Shown: piece after piece, positions 24,396 to 33,257 of the stretch
Position numbering within the stretch: position 1 is the stretch's first letter
Layout: each line of letters opens with the position of its first letter
Assembly (NCBI RefSeq): GCF_029909975.1
Contig: NZ_CP094516.1
Location: 4,774,001-4,838,000, forward strand
Direction: 5' to 3'
DNA from: Bradyrhizobium sp. ISRA430
Lineage (GTDB): Bacteria > Pseudomonadota > Alphaproteobacteria > Rhizobiales > Xanthobacteraceae
Length of the DNA stretch: 64,000 bases
Made by a program: the position numbers and the translations under genes
The notes under the pieces: generated by a model
What the model was told of the DNA's origin: nothing
Seen by the model: only the letters and a program-made list of their open reading frames with translations
Database searches by the model: none

Positions 24396-25484
24396 CTAGC
24401 TATCAAACACAATCACGCTGCGCAGCGTCTTGCCGGCTTTCATGTTGGCAAAACCTTCGTTGATTTCGGACAGCTTCAGCTTGGCCGAGATCCAGTCCTC
24501 CAGATGCAGCCGGCCGCGCAGGTAGAAATCGACCAGGCGGGGCATGTCGACCCGGAAATGGTTCGAGCCCATCGACGAGCCCTGGATCTTGCGCTCGCGC
24601 AGGAAGTCGAAGCCGTGCAGCTCGATCTTCTGCCCGAACGGGATCATGCCGACGATGGTGGCGGTGCCGCCTGCGGCGAGCATGCCGAAGGCCTGCTCCG
24701 CGGTCTCCTTGCGGCCGAGCACCTCGAAGGAATGATGCACGCCGCCATTGGTACGATCGCGCACCTGCTGCACGACGTCGCCATCGGCCGGATTGATGAT
24801 GTCGGTCGCACCCAACTTGGTCGCGAGCTGGAGCTTTGCGGGATTTGTGTCGATGGCGATGATGCGGCCGGCCCCTGCAATCTGCGCACCGTTGATCGCG
24901 GCCATGCCGACGCCGCCGCAGCCGATCACCGCCACGGTCTCGCCGGCCTGGACCTTCGCGGTGTTCACCACCGCGCCGTAACCGGTGATGACGCCGCAGC
25001 CGATCAGGGCGGCGAGCTCCAGTGGCATGTCCTTGCGGATCTTCACGATGGCGTTCTCGTGCACCAGCATCTGCTCGGCGAAGGACGAGAGATTGAGGAA
25101 CTGGTGCAGCTTCTCCGGCTTCGACCATTGCATCCGGTTGGAAGCGCCCGGCAGCATCTTCACCGTCGTATCCGTGCAGAGCACCGTGCGGCCGGTCGTG
25201 CAGTTGTCGCAGGTGCCGCAGAACACCGAGAGGCAGGTGACGACATGGTCGCCCGGCTTCACATAGGTGACGTCGGAGCCGACCTGCTCGACCACACCGG
25301 CGGATTCGTGGCCAAGCACCGCGGGCAGTGGATGCGGATAAAGGCCTTCCATGAAGTGCAGATCGGAGTGGCAGAGGCCGGCGACCGCTGTGCGGATCAG
25401 GACCTCGCGCGGGCCGGGCTTGGGCAGGCTCACATCCTCGATGACGAGCGGCTGATTGACTTCATAGAGGACGGCGGCCTTCAT
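24396..25484 (-). CDS. Zinc-dependent alcohol dehydrogenase
   Basis: A 362-residue MDR-superfamily oxidoreductase. Catalytic-zinc ligands are C38 (LCHSD) and H59 in GHESAGVVE. The four structural-zinc cysteines C89, C92, C95 and C103 are complete, and the NAD-binding Rossmann motif is IGCGGVGMAAING. The overall pattern (KPGDHVVTCLSVFCGTC, GYGAVVNTAKV) is that of class III-like/mycothiol-type ADHs seen in actinobacteria and rhizobia. It would interconvert an alcohol and aldehyde with NAD. Start fixed at ATG 25484 by GAGGAAA. It lies 88 bp after a large acyl-CoA dehydrogenase on the same strand. Confidence 0.9.
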   Translation of the reverse strand: MKAAVLYEVNQPLVIEDVSLPKPGPREVLIRTAVAGLCHSDLHFMEGLYPHPLPAVLGHESAGVVEQVGSDVTYVKPGDHVVTCLSVFCGTCDNCTTGRTVLCTDTTVKMLPGASNRMQWSKPEKLHQFLNLSSFAEQMLVHENAIVKIRKDMPLELAALIGCGVITGYGAVVNTAKVQAGETVAVIGCGGVGMAAINGAQIAGAGRIIAIDTNPAKLQLATKLGATDIINPADGDVVQQVRDRTNGGVHHSFEVLGRKETAEQAFGMLAAGGTATIVGMIPFGQKIELHGFDFLRERKIQGSSMGSNHFRVDMPRLVDFYLRGRLHLEDWISAKLKLSEINEGFANMKAGKTLRSVIVFDS

Positions 25485-25572
25485 CGGTGTTTCCTCGTTG
25501 TTATGATGTCGTTGAGTGCGGGTCTTCACCTCTCCGATAGGGAGGTGAAGCGCGAGCGCGGGCCCAATGAGC

Positions 25573-27357
25573 CTACGCCGCCAGAACGAGTTCGCCAACC
25601 TCGCTCATGCCGGCGGCACGATCACCCAGCAGCAGTACGGCAATCTTCTGCTGCGCGGCATTTTCCGTCAGCCGGAACGGGTCGGTTGGCGACACCCGAT
25701 GATCGATCACCAGCCGCGAAAGCAGCAGCCGGCGCGCATCGCCGCGCGCCTCGTGGATGCGATGCGCCTCCCAGGCGAGCGCGACCGCGCTTGCAACATG
25801 ATAAAGCAGGCTCGTCGCCCGCCGCGCATCGGCCTCGTTGTCGGCCTTGCCTGCGACCTCGCGCGCGAAGCCGACGGCACGATCGGAGAGGCCACGCAGC
25901 CCATCGCGCCAGGCCTGCGGCACGGACGCGCTGTCGTCGAGCCGGGCATGCAGATCGGCGGCGAGCGCGGATTCGGCACCGTGGCGGCCAACGGCGCGCT
26001 TGAGCGCATCGATCGCCACGATATTGCCGGTGCCTTCCCAGATCGAGCCGAGATGCGCATCGCGCAGCAGGCGAGCGGTGGCGAATTCCTCGATATAGCC
26101 GATGCCGCCGCGCATCTCGAGCGCGTCGCCGCACACCTTGCGGGCATCGCGCGTGGCGCGGAATTTCAGCGTCGGGGTGAGGATGCGCAGCAGTGCCGCG
26201 GCATCCTGGCTTCCCGCTTCGGCGCGATCGAGCGCGTCGGCGGTGAGAAAGCTCATCGACAACGCCTGCTCCACCGGCAGCATGATCTTCAGCATCTGCC
26301 GCCGTCCGAGCGGCAGGTCGATGATGGGGTTGCCGAACACCACGCGGTTCCTGGCCACCGTCATCGCGTCGTGATAGGCGCGGCGCATCAAGGCGGTCGA
26401 TTTGACGCCGTTGGAGAGCCGCGACGAGTTCACCATCTCGGCCATCTGCACGAAGCCGCGGTCGAGCTTGCCGACCGCATAGGCGATCGCGCCTTCCAGC
26501 TTGATCTCGCCCGACGCCATCGAGCGGGTGCCGAGCTTGTCCTTCAGCCGCACGATCCGGTAGTGATTTTGCGAGCCATCGTCGAGGAATCGCGGCATCA
26601 GGAACAGGCCGACGCCGCGCGTGCCGGGACCGGCGCCTTCGGGACGCGCCAGCAGCATAACGACTTTCGCATCCGCATTCGAGCAGAACCACTTTTCGCC
26701 GTAGAGCCGCCAGTGGTCGCCCTCCCTGACCGCACGCGTCGTCAACGTGCCGACGTCCGAGCCGCCCTCCTTCTCGGTCATGAACTGACCGCCCTGCGTC
26801 AGCTTGCTCATATCGGTCTGGGTCAGGCCGTCGAGATATTTCGCCTTCAGCGCCTCGTCGCCGAAACTTGCAAGCAACTTGGCGCAGCCGTCGGTGACGT
26901 TGATCGGGCAACCCATGCCGAATTCGGTCTGGTTGAACAGGAAGGTGAAGGCGTGCTTGGCCACGACGGGATATTTGTCCGGCCAGCCCATGATGCCCTT
27001 GCGGATCGAGAGCGCGTGAATGCCGAACTCGCCGAAGGCCGCCTTCTCCAGTTCGCGATAGGCCGGATGATACTCGATCCACTGCACGTCGCGGCCGAAC
27101 TTGTCGCGCTGATGCAGCACCGGCGTGTGCCGGTCGGCGAGACGCGCGCATTCGTCGAGAGGGCCGCCGGCAAGCTCACCGAGCCGGTCGAGGTGCGGCT
27201 CGATGTGACGGAACAACGTGTCCGGCAGATGAATGCGCAACAGATCCGTCAGCGCCGGATCGGCACGGTAGAAATTCATGCCGGTGGTATCGGGTGCGAG
27301 CAGGCCCGGCTGGCCTGCCGCTGCATCTGCCTGATGCGAACTGATGGGCTGATGCAT
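25573..27357 (-). CDS. Large acyl-CoA dehydrogenase (AidB/ACAD11-like)
   Basis: A 594-residue acyl-CoA dehydrogenase-fold protein, longer than classical family members and with the extended N-terminus and C-terminus of the AidB-type group. Flavin motifs are MTEKEGGSDVGTL and WRLYGEKWFCSNADA. The C-terminal active-site region reads GGIGYIEEFATARLLRDAHL and IWEGTGNIVAIDA, so the EGT glutamate typical of catalytic members is present. Substrate unknown; AidB itself also binds DNA. It starts at ATG 27357, is likely transcribed with the downstream alcohol dehydrogenase, and diverges from the short-chain dehydrogenase at 27600. Confidence 0.85.
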   Translation of the reverse strand: MHQPISSHQADAAAGQPGLLAPDTTGMNFYRADPALTDLLRIHLPDTLFRHIEPHLDRLGELAGGPLDECARLADRHTPVLHQRDKFGRDVQWIEYHPAYRELEKAAFGEFGIHALSIRKGIMGWPDKYPVVAKHAFTFLFNQTEFGMGCPINVTDGCAKLLASFGDEALKAKYLDGLTQTDMSKLTQGGQFMTEKEGGSDVGTLTTRAVREGDHWRLYGEKWFCSNADAKVVMLLARPEGAGPGTRGVGLFLMPRFLDDGSQNHYRIVRLKDKLGTRSMASGEIKLEGAIAYAVGKLDRGFVQMAEMVNSSRLSNGVKSTALMRRAYHDAMTVARNRVVFGNPIIDLPLGRRQMLKIMLPVEQALSMSFLTADALDRAEAGSQDAAALLRILTPTLKFRATRDARKVCGDALEMRGGIGYIEEFATARLLRDAHLGSIWEGTGNIVAIDALKRAVGRHGAESALAADLHARLDDSASVPQAWRDGLRGLSDRAVGFAREVAGKADNEADARRATSLLYHVASAVALAWEAHRIHEARGDARRLLLSRLVIDHRVSPTDPFRLTENAAQQKIAVLLLGDRAAGMSEVGELVLAA

Positions 27358-27599
27358 GATGACCTCTTCGTTTCCGTCCCGCGGCATTATCAGCGGCTGC
27401 TTTCCCGCTTGCCGCGTTGCATGATGTGGATCATGCTCCAGACGGCAACACGGTGAAAGCCGCAAATTGTCAGGGAGGCATGACCGCCGCGAGGGAGCAA
27501 TTCGCTCTGCGGAATTGTGATCGCCCGGTCCGGCGCGTCCGCTGGTTGTCCGCGCGCATGATGCATAGATGAACGGCTCTTATCCCCGAGGGACCAACC

Positions 27600-28301
27600 A
27601 TGGATCACCCAAAGTACAAGATCGCGCTGATCGTCGGCGCCGGTGAAGGATTGAGCGCTTCGCTGGCACGGCTCCTGTCCGGCCAGGGACTGCGCGTCGC
27701 GCTCGCCGCACGAAAGATCGAGAAACTCGGCGCGCTCTGCACCGAGACCGGCGCGAAAGCCTATGCCTGCAATGCGACGGAGCCGGAGGAGGTCGAGCGC
27801 CTGTTTGGCCTCGTCGAACGCGAGATCGGCACGCCCGACCTCGTCGTCTACAACGCCAGCGGCCGGACCCGCGGCCCGTTCCTCGACCTGGTGCCGGCGG
27901 ATGTCGCGCAATCGATCGCGGTCAGCGCCTATGGCGGGTTCCTGGTGGCCCAGCAGGCGGCCAAGCGCATGCTGCCGAACAAGCATGGCGCCATCCTGTT
28001 CACGGGCGCATCCGCCAGCGTCAAGGGCTACGCCCAATCCGCCCCGTTCGCGATGGGCAAGTTCGCGCTGCGCGGGCTGGCGCAGAGCATGGCGCGCGAA
28101 TTGTCGCCGCAGGGCATCCACATCGCGCATTTCGTGATCGACGGCGGCATCCGCAGCGCGGCGCGCACCGAAGCGGAGGACAAGCCGGATTCGATGCTCG
28201 ATCCCGATGCGATCGCGCTGAGCTATTGGAACATATTGCAGCAGCCGCGCAGCGCCTGGAGCTGGGAGCTGGAGTTGCGGCCCTGGGTGGAGAAGTTTTG
28301 A
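27600..28301 (+). CDS. Short-chain dehydrogenase-like protein with Phe at the Tyr site
   Basis: A 233-residue Rossmann protein. The cofactor loop reads VGAGEGLSASLA (a variant of TGxxxGxG) and the central motif VYNASG. The catalytic serine region is FTGASASVKG, but the YxxxK site reads FAMGK, so the lysine is kept while tyrosine is replaced by phenylalanine. I recall the same substitution in a small SDR clade, so it may be a non-canonical reductase or a binding protein, not a sequencing error. ATG 27600 is chosen for the GAGGGACC upstream. It is probably followed in the same unit by a crotonase. Confidence 0.82.
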   Translation: MDHPKYKIALIVGAGEGLSASLARLLSGQGLRVALAARKIEKLGALCTETGAKAYACNATEPEEVERLFGLVEREIGTPDLVVYNASGRTRGPFLDLVPADVAQSIAVSAYGGFLVAQQAAKRMLPNKHGAILFTGASASVKGYAQSAPFAMGKFALRGLAQSMARELSPQGIHIAHFVIDGGIRSAARTEAEDKPDSMLDPDAIALSYWNILQQPRSAWSWELELRPWVEKF

Positions 28302-28311
28302 GGTGAACTGC

Positions 28312-28399
28312 CGTAGGGTGGGCAAAGGCGCATAGCGCCATGCCCACCAGCAACGACAACGAAGCAAACGGTGGGCACGCTTCGCTTTGCCCACCCTAC
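28312..28399. repeat. Palindromic repeat (CGTAGGGTGGGCAAAGGCGC type)
   Basis: CGTAGGGTGGGCAAAGGCG and CGCTTTGCCCACCCTAC flank inner GCGCCATGCCCACC / GGTGGGCACGC arms. It is a variant of the family at 8277 and 19622. Confidence 0.8.
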
Positions 28400-28416
28400 A
28401 AGAGCAGGGGAGCGAG

Positions 28417-29247
28417 ATGACCACCGAAACCACCATCGACACCGGCACCACCGAGCTTCTTTGCGTCATCCGCGACCGCGTCGCGGTGATCACGCTGAAC
28501 CGGCCGGAGGCGCGCAATTCGCTGTCGGACGCACTGACCCCGGCGCTGCGCACGATGATCCGGACCTGCGGCGAGGATCCGAATGTCGGTGCGCTCCTGA
28601 TCACCGGCGCGGGCGAAGCGTTCTGCGCCGGCGGCAACGTCAAGGGCATGGGCGCGCATCGCGACAAGGCCAAGCTCGAAATGTCCTTCGACGACAGGGT
28701 CGCCGATCTGCAGGAGCGGCAGCGGCTGCTCACCGGCGCGCTCGTGTCGGTGCGCAAGCCGACGATCGCAGCCCTGCCGGGGCCCGCGGTCGGCGCGGGG
28801 CTCGCGATCGCGATGGCCTGCGACATCCGCATCGCCGCGCAATCGGCCTTCGTCGCCACCGGCTACGCTCGCGTCGCGCTCAGCGGCGACTACGGCATCG
28901 CCTGGCTGTTGACACGGCTTATCGGCACCGCGCGGGCGCGCGAACTCATGTTCACCGGCGACAAGGTCGACGCTGCCAGATGTGAGGCGATCGGCCTCGT
29001 CAACCGCGTTGTGCCCGATGACAGGCTGCAGGCCGAAGCCTTTGCGCTGGCAAAATCGCTCGCCGAGGGCCCGCGCCTCGCGCTGCGCTACATGAAAGAC
29101 AATCTCGATGAGGCCCTGCTGTTCGATTTCGAGACCGCCCGCGACCACGAGGCCGCGCGACTGATCCGCCTGACCACGACGGCCGATCACAAGGAGGCGG
29201 TGCAGGCCTTCATCGACAAGCGCAAACCAACGTTCACGGGGAAGTAA
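28417..29247 (+). CDS. Enoyl-CoA hydratase/isomerase family protein
   Basis: A 276-residue crotonase-fold enzyme. AFCAGGNVKGM and PGPAVGAGLAIAMACD form the CoA and oxyanion-hole region. As in the other crotonases of this window, the usual first glutamate is missing (GAGLAIAMACD), and the second site reads ALSGDYGIAWLL, with an aspartate, a layout common in isomerases and in PaaG-like proteins. GGGGAGCG precedes ATG 28417; the upstream ATG 28387 is embedded in the repeat. It is 115 bp behind the Phe-variant dehydrogenase. Confidence 0.85.
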   Translation: MTTETTIDTGTTELLCVIRDRVAVITLNRPEARNSLSDALTPALRTMIRTCGEDPNVGALLITGAGEAFCAGGNVKGMGAHRDKAKLEMSFDDRVADLQERQRLLTGALVSVRKPTIAALPGPAVGAGLAIAMACDIRIAAQSAFVATGYARVALSGDYGIAWLLTRLIGTARARELMFTGDKVDAARCEAIGLVNRVVPDDRLQAEAFALAKSLAEGPRLALRYMKDNLDEALLFDFETARDHEAARLIRLTTTADHKEAVQAFIDKRKPTFTGK

Positions 29248-29297
29248 ATCTCACGCGTCCGTGGACAGCCCTCCGTCAATCGCGCTCGATGTGGAGT

Positions 29298-29335
29298 CAA
29301 AAAAAGCCCGGCCCTGGGTCACCAGGGCCGGGCTT
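29298..29335 (-). terminator. Strong rho-independent terminator
   Basis: A 14-bp perfect stem (AAGCCCGGCCCTGG and its complement) around GTCA. On the minus strand it is followed by a run of seven U, so it terminates the GNAT transcript; it could also stop the convergent crotonase transcript. Confidence 0.85.
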
Positions 29336-29344
29336 GGAGTGCGG

Positions 29345-29968
29345 TCAGGCCGCGGCTGAGGGGCTTGTGGCCTGACGGGAAAGAGCGGCGAGGCGCCAGC
29401 TCGCGCAGGGAATGTCCTTCGGCGCGACCGTGATCTCCTTGTCGAAGCGCACCAGCTTCCAGTCGTCCGGATGATTGGTGAAGGCAAAGCCAGATTTGCG
29501 CGCGAGCGAGATCATGGTGTCGTTGGAGCGGAGCGTGTCACCGAACATGTGCTCGGCGCCGAGCGCGGCCGCACGGCATTCCAGGTTCTTGAGCAGCGCG
29601 CTGCCGATGCCACGGCGCTGCCAGCGATCGTCGACCGACAGGCCGAATTCGAGTGTCGCGGTTTCGGCATGGAAGGCGTAGCGCGCTTCGGCGACGATCG
29701 TCTCGAAGCCGTCGACCATCACGCTTGCGACGATCGTGAAGCGCTCGCGCTCGCCGACCTGAAGGAAGTCGTGCAGCAGCCCCTTGGGCAATTCGCTGAT
29801 CGCGCCGAAGAAGCGGTTGTAGCGGGACCGCGTCGAGAGCGAACGGAAATAGTGCTGAAGCTCATCGGTGTCGCGCGGTTCGACGAAGCGCACGGTCAGG
29901 GCGTCGCCATGCCGCGTGCGCAGCGTATCCGAATATTGCCTGAGATCGCCGAGGCGAAGGGTGCTCAT
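29345..29968 (-). CDS. GNAT-family N-acetyltransferase
   Basis: A 207-residue acetyl-CoA-dependent acetyltransferase. The fold core runs from about residue 24 (VRFVEPRDTDELQHYF) to 170, with the acetyl-CoA pyrophosphate loop RWQRRGIGSALL. The N-terminal part, with SRYNRFFG, resembles the GNAT domain of Pat-type acetyltransferases and their stand-alone relatives. Substrate (small molecule or protein lysine) cannot be decided. It is read from ATG 29968, follows DUF1127 on the same strand beyond a terminator, and ends at the strong hairpin at 29298. Confidence 0.85.
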   Translation of the reverse strand: MSTLRLGDLRQYSDTLRTRHGDALTVRFVEPRDTDELQHYFRSLSTRSRYNRFFGAISELPKGLLHDFLQVGERERFTIVASVMVDGFETIVAEARYAFHAETATLEFGLSVDDRWQRRGIGSALLKNLECRAAALGAEHMFGDTLRSNDTMISLARKSGFAFTNHPDDWKLVRFDKEITVAPKDIPCASWRLAALSRQATSPSAAA

Positions 29969-29992
29969 GACGCGTGCCCTTTAAAAAGGACC

Positions 29993-30021
29993 GCCGGCGC
30001 CCCTGATCAGGCGGCGCCGGC
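29993..30021 (-). terminator. Terminator after the DUF1127 gene
   Basis: GCCGGCGCC and GGCGCCGGC form a 9-bp perfect stem; on the minus strand it is followed by TCCTTTTTAAA. It lies 12 bases past the DUF1127 stop and before the GNAT start, separating the two units. Confidence 0.75.
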
Positions 30022-30032
30022 CTAGCTGCCGT

Positions 30033-30236
30033 TCAGGCCCGCCAGAAGGGCTTCTCAGCCTCAAAGGCAACATCGCTCCAGGACAGGCCGACATCCTGAA
30101 GATCGCGGCTGGTCCACTGGGCGAGCTCGCGCCGGGTCCGATAGCGCTCGTGCCAGACATGAAGGGTCTCGCCGATCTGGTAGATCAGGCTTGGCGCATG
30201 ATGATTTGTCATCGAATTGGTGGTGCACGTAGACAT
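30033..30236 (-). CDS. DUF1127 domain small protein
   Basis: A 67-residue basic protein with the DUF1127 (YjiS-like) core in its second half: RYRTRRELAQWTSRDLQDVG, then LSWSDVAFEAEKPFW. DUF1127 proteins in alphaproteobacteria are small, abundant and linked to stress, RNA turnover or phosphate/carbon metabolism; the role here is unknown. CTAGGAGCTG precedes ATG 30236, and a hairpin terminator follows. It diverges from a LysR regulator across 110 bp, making it a candidate target of that regulator. Confidence 0.82.
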   Translation of the reverse strand: MSTCTTNSMTNHHAPSLIYQIGETLHVWHERYRTRRELAQWTSRDLQDVGLSWSDVAFEAEKPFWRA

Positions 30237-30346
30237 TTTCAGCTCCTAGAGCTAAATTTGAGCGTAATATCTGCCTGCAAACGCACTTCGACAAACGACA
30301 ATTTGTACCTTTTCGCATGAATTAAACTCATGAATCCTGCTGCCAA

Positions 30347-31246
30347 ATGACTGCCAGATTGCCATCCCTGAACGGATTGCGGGCATTCGAGGCCGCCGCG
30401 CGCCACCTCAGCTTCACGCTGGCCGCGGCCGAGCTGAACGTGACCCAGACCGCGATCAGCCATCAGATCCGGCGGCTCGAGGAGGAGCTCGGCATCCGCC
30501 TGTTCGTCCGGCAGAACCGCGCGCTCGCGTTGACGCCGGAGGCGCGGGATTACCTGCCCGGCGTGCGCGCTGCCTTCAACGATCTGCGGCTGGCGACCGA
30601 CCGGCTGCTGCGCAAGGACGACGACAAGGTGCTGACGGTCTCGACGCTGGCCTCGCTCGCCGCGAAATGGCTGTTGCCACGGCTGACCGATTTCCAGGAG
30701 GCGCATCCCGGCATCGACGTGCGCATCACGACTTCGACCAGCCTCGTCGACTTCCAGCGCGACAATGTCGATGCGGCGATCCGCTATGGCCGCGGCCAGT
30801 GGCCGGGCCTGCGCGCCGACTGGCTGATGGCTGATGAGCTGTTCCCGGTGTGCAGCCCGTCGCTGCTCCGCGGTGACAAGCCGCTGCGTCGACCGGAGGA
30901 CCTGAGAGACCATCCGCTGCTGCACACATCCAACGCCAACAGCGACGATTGGCGGCTCTGGCTGACGGCCGCGGGCCTGCCGGCCAATCTCGCCAAGCAG
31001 CCCGGCATCACCTTCGACATGATCTTCATGACCATCCAGGCGGCGATCGACGGCATCGGGGTTGCGATGGGGCGGACTTCCTACGTCCAGGACGACATCG
31101 CCAAGGGCCGCCTCGTGGTGCCCTTCAAGATCGCCCTGCCGGCGGATGCCGGCTTCTATCTGGTCGCGCCGGACGGCGGCCGCGTAGCGCCGAAGCTTGC
31201 CGCCTTCCGCCAATGGGTGGTCGCGGCAGCGCAGAATAAAGCCTGA
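30347..31246 (+). CDS. LysR-family transcriptional regulator (GcvA-like)
   Basis: A 299-residue LysR regulator. The N-terminal winged HTH (residues 7-65) has SFTLAAAELNVTQTAISHQI as recognition helix region and then RRLEEELGIRLFVR. The effector-binding domain follows from about residue 95, with TVSTLASLAAKWLLPRL and DAAIRYGRGQWPGL typical of the GcvA/AmpR-type subgroup. The inducer is unknown. It is divergent from the DUF1127 gene, and an MFS symporter gene follows 141 bp downstream; either could be regulated. Confidence 0.88.
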   Translation: MTARLPSLNGLRAFEAAARHLSFTLAAAELNVTQTAISHQIRRLEEELGIRLFVRQNRALALTPEARDYLPGVRAAFNDLRLATDRLLRKDDDKVLTVSTLASLAAKWLLPRLTDFQEAHPGIDVRITTSTSLVDFQRDNVDAAIRYGRGQWPGLRADWLMADELFPVCSPSLLRGDKPLRRPEDLRDHPLLHTSNANSDDWRLWLTAAGLPANLAKQPGITFDMIFMTIQAAIDGIGVAMGRTSYVQDDIAKGRLVVPFKIALPADAGFYLVAPDGGRVAPKLAAFRQWVVAAAQNKA

Positions 31247-31387
31247 AAAACCATCAGCTTCTGCAGCAAATTCGGTTGACTCGCAGCGCCCCGCACGACA
31301 AGGGGTAGGACAGATTGTCGCAGCATCAATCTGTGCCTGCCGTGAAAATGAGTTCCGGTCCGGCCACGTCTATAGGGGAGCAACGCC

Positions 31388-32719
31388 ATGGCTGGACCGG
31401 CCAATTCAACCAATCCACCCGAGATCAAGTCGCGCATCGGCGCCATCCTGCGCGCGACGAGCGGCAATTTCCTCGAGCAGTTCGACTTCTTCCTGTTCGG
31501 CTTCTATGCCGCCGCGATCGGCAAGGCGTTCTTCCCCTCGACCAATGAGACGGCTTCGCTGCTCAACACGTTCGGCGTGTTCTGGCTGGGCGCACTGATG
31601 CGGCCGGTGGGCGCGATCGTGCTCGGGGCCTATATCGACCGTATCGGCCGCCGCCAGGGCCTGATCGTCACGCTCGGCATCATGGCCGCCGGCACCGTGG
31701 TGATTGCATTCTGCCCGAGCTACGCCAGCATCGGCATTGCCGCGCCGATCATCGTGCTGCTCGGCCGCCTGTTGCAGGGCTTCTCCGCCGGCGTCGAGCT
31801 CGGCGGCGTCTCGGTCTACCTCGCGGAGATTTCGACGCCAGGCAACCGCGGCTTCTATACCTCGTTCCAGTCGTCGAGCCAGCAGGTCGCGATCTTCGTG
31901 GCGTCCATCCTCGGCTACATTCTCTCCGAAGTGATGCCGGCCGACACCGTCGCCGCCTGGGGCTGGCGCATTCCCTTCTTCGTCGGCTGCCTGATCATCC
32001 CGCTGATCTTCTTCCTGCGGCGGACGCTGCAGGAGACGCCGGAATTCCTGGCGATGAAGAAACATCCGACCGCGGCGCAGGTGTTTTCCTCCGCGGTTGC
32101 CAACTGGCGCATCGTCATCCTCGGCATGATGATCGCGATCCTGACCACCACGACGTTCTATTTCGTCACGGTGTACACGCCGACGTTCGGCAAGAACGTG
32201 CTGAAGCTGTCGACGCACGACGCGCTGCTGGTCACGCTGCTGGTGGCGGTGACCAACTTCATCTGGAATCCGGTCGGCGGCGCGGTCTCCGATCGCATCG
32301 GCCGCAAGCCCGTGCTGCTGACCATCGCCTGCCTCTCGCTGGTCACCGCCTATCCGGCGCTGCACTGGCTGGTGGCAGCGCCGACCTTCGGCAAGCTGCT
32401 CGCGGTCGAGATGATGTTCTCGTTCTATTTCGGCGTCTACAGCGGCACCATGCTCGGCGCGCTGGTCGAGATCGTGCCGGCGCATGTGCGCACCACCTGC
32501 TTCTCGCTCGCTTTTGCGCTTGCTGCCGCTCTGTTCGGCACCTTCACGCCATTCGCATCAACCTGGCTGATCGAGCGGACCGGCGACAAGGCCTCGCCCG
32601 GCTTCTGGCTGATGTTCGCCGCCGTACTCGGCATCATCGCAGCATCGACCGTCTATCGCGGCGGCGCCAAGGCGGTGGCGACGTACGATCCGGTGGCGGA
32701 GCCGGTGGCTGGCCACTAG
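31388..32719 (+). CDS. MFS metabolite:H+ symporter (citrate/tricarballylate-type)
   Basis: A 443-residue inner-membrane transporter with 12 predicted helices of the metabolite:H+ symporter (MHS) branch. The opening [20 protein letters not shown] is characteristic, loop 2-3 reads [10 protein letters not shown], and the mirrored loop 8-9 reads VSDRIGRKP. Relatives take up citrate, tricarballylate, proline/betaine or related small acids; this protein most resembles the citrate-type, by impression. GGGGAGCAACG precedes ATG 31388. It converges with the Rieske/amidohydrolase unit and might import its substrate. Confidence 0.85.
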   Translation: MAGPANSTNPPEIKSRIGAILRATSGNFLEQFDFFLFGFYAAAIGKAFFPSTNETASLLNTFGVFWLGALMRPVGAIVLGAYIDRIGRRQGLIVTLGIMAAGTVVIAFCPSYASIGIAAPIIVLLGRLLQGFSAGVELGGVSVYLAEISTPGNRGFYTSFQSSSQQVAIFVASILGYILSEVMPADTVAAWGWRIPFFVGCLIIPLIFFLRRTLQETPEFLAMKKHPTAAQVFSSAVANWRIVILGMMIAILTTTTFYFVTVYTPTFGKNVLKLSTHDALLVTLLVAVTNFIWNPVGGAVSDRIGRKPVLLTIACLSLVTAYPALHWLVAAPTFGKLLAVEMMFSFYFGVYSGTMLGALVEIVPAHVRTTCFSLAFALAAALFGTFTPFASTWLIERTGDKASPGFWLMFAAVLGIIAASTVYRGGAKAVATYDPVAEPVAGH

Positions 32720-32725
32720 CCCCAT

Positions 32726-32830
32726 CGTCATTCCGGGGCGATGCGAAGCATCGAGCCCGGAATCCATAGTGCCACAGCAGCGCTACGAGAAATGGATTCC
32801 GGGCTCGCCTCTTCGAGGCGCCCCGGAATG
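32726..32830. repeat. Palindromic repeat (CGTCATTCCGGGGCG type)
   Basis: CGTCATTCCGGGGCGATGCG with GAGCCCGGAATCCAT on the left is mirrored by ATGGATTCCGGGCTCGC and GCGCCCCGGAATGCG on the right. It lies between convergent genes. Confidence 0.8.
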
Positions 32831-32843
32831 CGGGGGGTTGGGG

Positions 32844-33257
32844 TTACAGCTCCACCACCACGTAGTCGCTCTCGACCCGCACCGGGATCGTCTCGGCGAC
32901 GTACGGTCCCTTCACCACGTTGGCGCCCGGCTCGACATGGGCCGGATACGCCTTCACGCGGAAGCGGCGGGGGTCGCAGTAGGATTGTCCCGTGCGGACG
33001 TCGAACTCCCATCCATGCCAGGGGCAGCGGATGATCTCGCCCAGCTTGGTGTATTCGATCTCGCCGGGGTCCTTTGACTGCGCGAGCCCGATCAGCGGCC
33101 CTTCGCACAGCGCCGCGCCCTGGTGCGGACAGCGGTTCAACAGGCCGAAATATTCGCCCTTGATGTTGAAGACCGCGATCGGCCGGCCGTCGATCTCCAG
33201 GAATTTCCGCGTACCGGGCGGGAGCTCGTCGACCGGCGCAATCACATGACGCGCCAT
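32844..33257 (-). CDS. Rieske-type [2Fe-2S] ferredoxin
   Basis: A 137-residue soluble electron carrier. The Rieske ligands are C43-x-H45 (RCPHQGA) and C78-x2-H81 (CPWHGWEF), spaced as in oxygenase-type ferredoxins, with a 20-residue acidic insertion between them (LAQSKDPGEIEYTKLGE). No catalytic iron domain is present, so it is a ferredoxin and not an oxygenase alpha subunit. Its start overlaps the stop of the amidohydrolase before it (TGATG, 33255-33259), so the two proteins are made together. A matching oxygenase or reductase is not in the window. Confidence 0.9.
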   Translation of the reverse strand: MARHVIAPVDELPPGTRKFLEIDGRPIAVFNIKGEYFGLLNRCPHQGAALCEGPLIGLAQSKDPGEIEYTKLGEIIRCPWHGWEFDVRTGQSYCDPRRFRVKAYPAHVEPGANVVKGPYVAETIPVRVESDYVVVEL

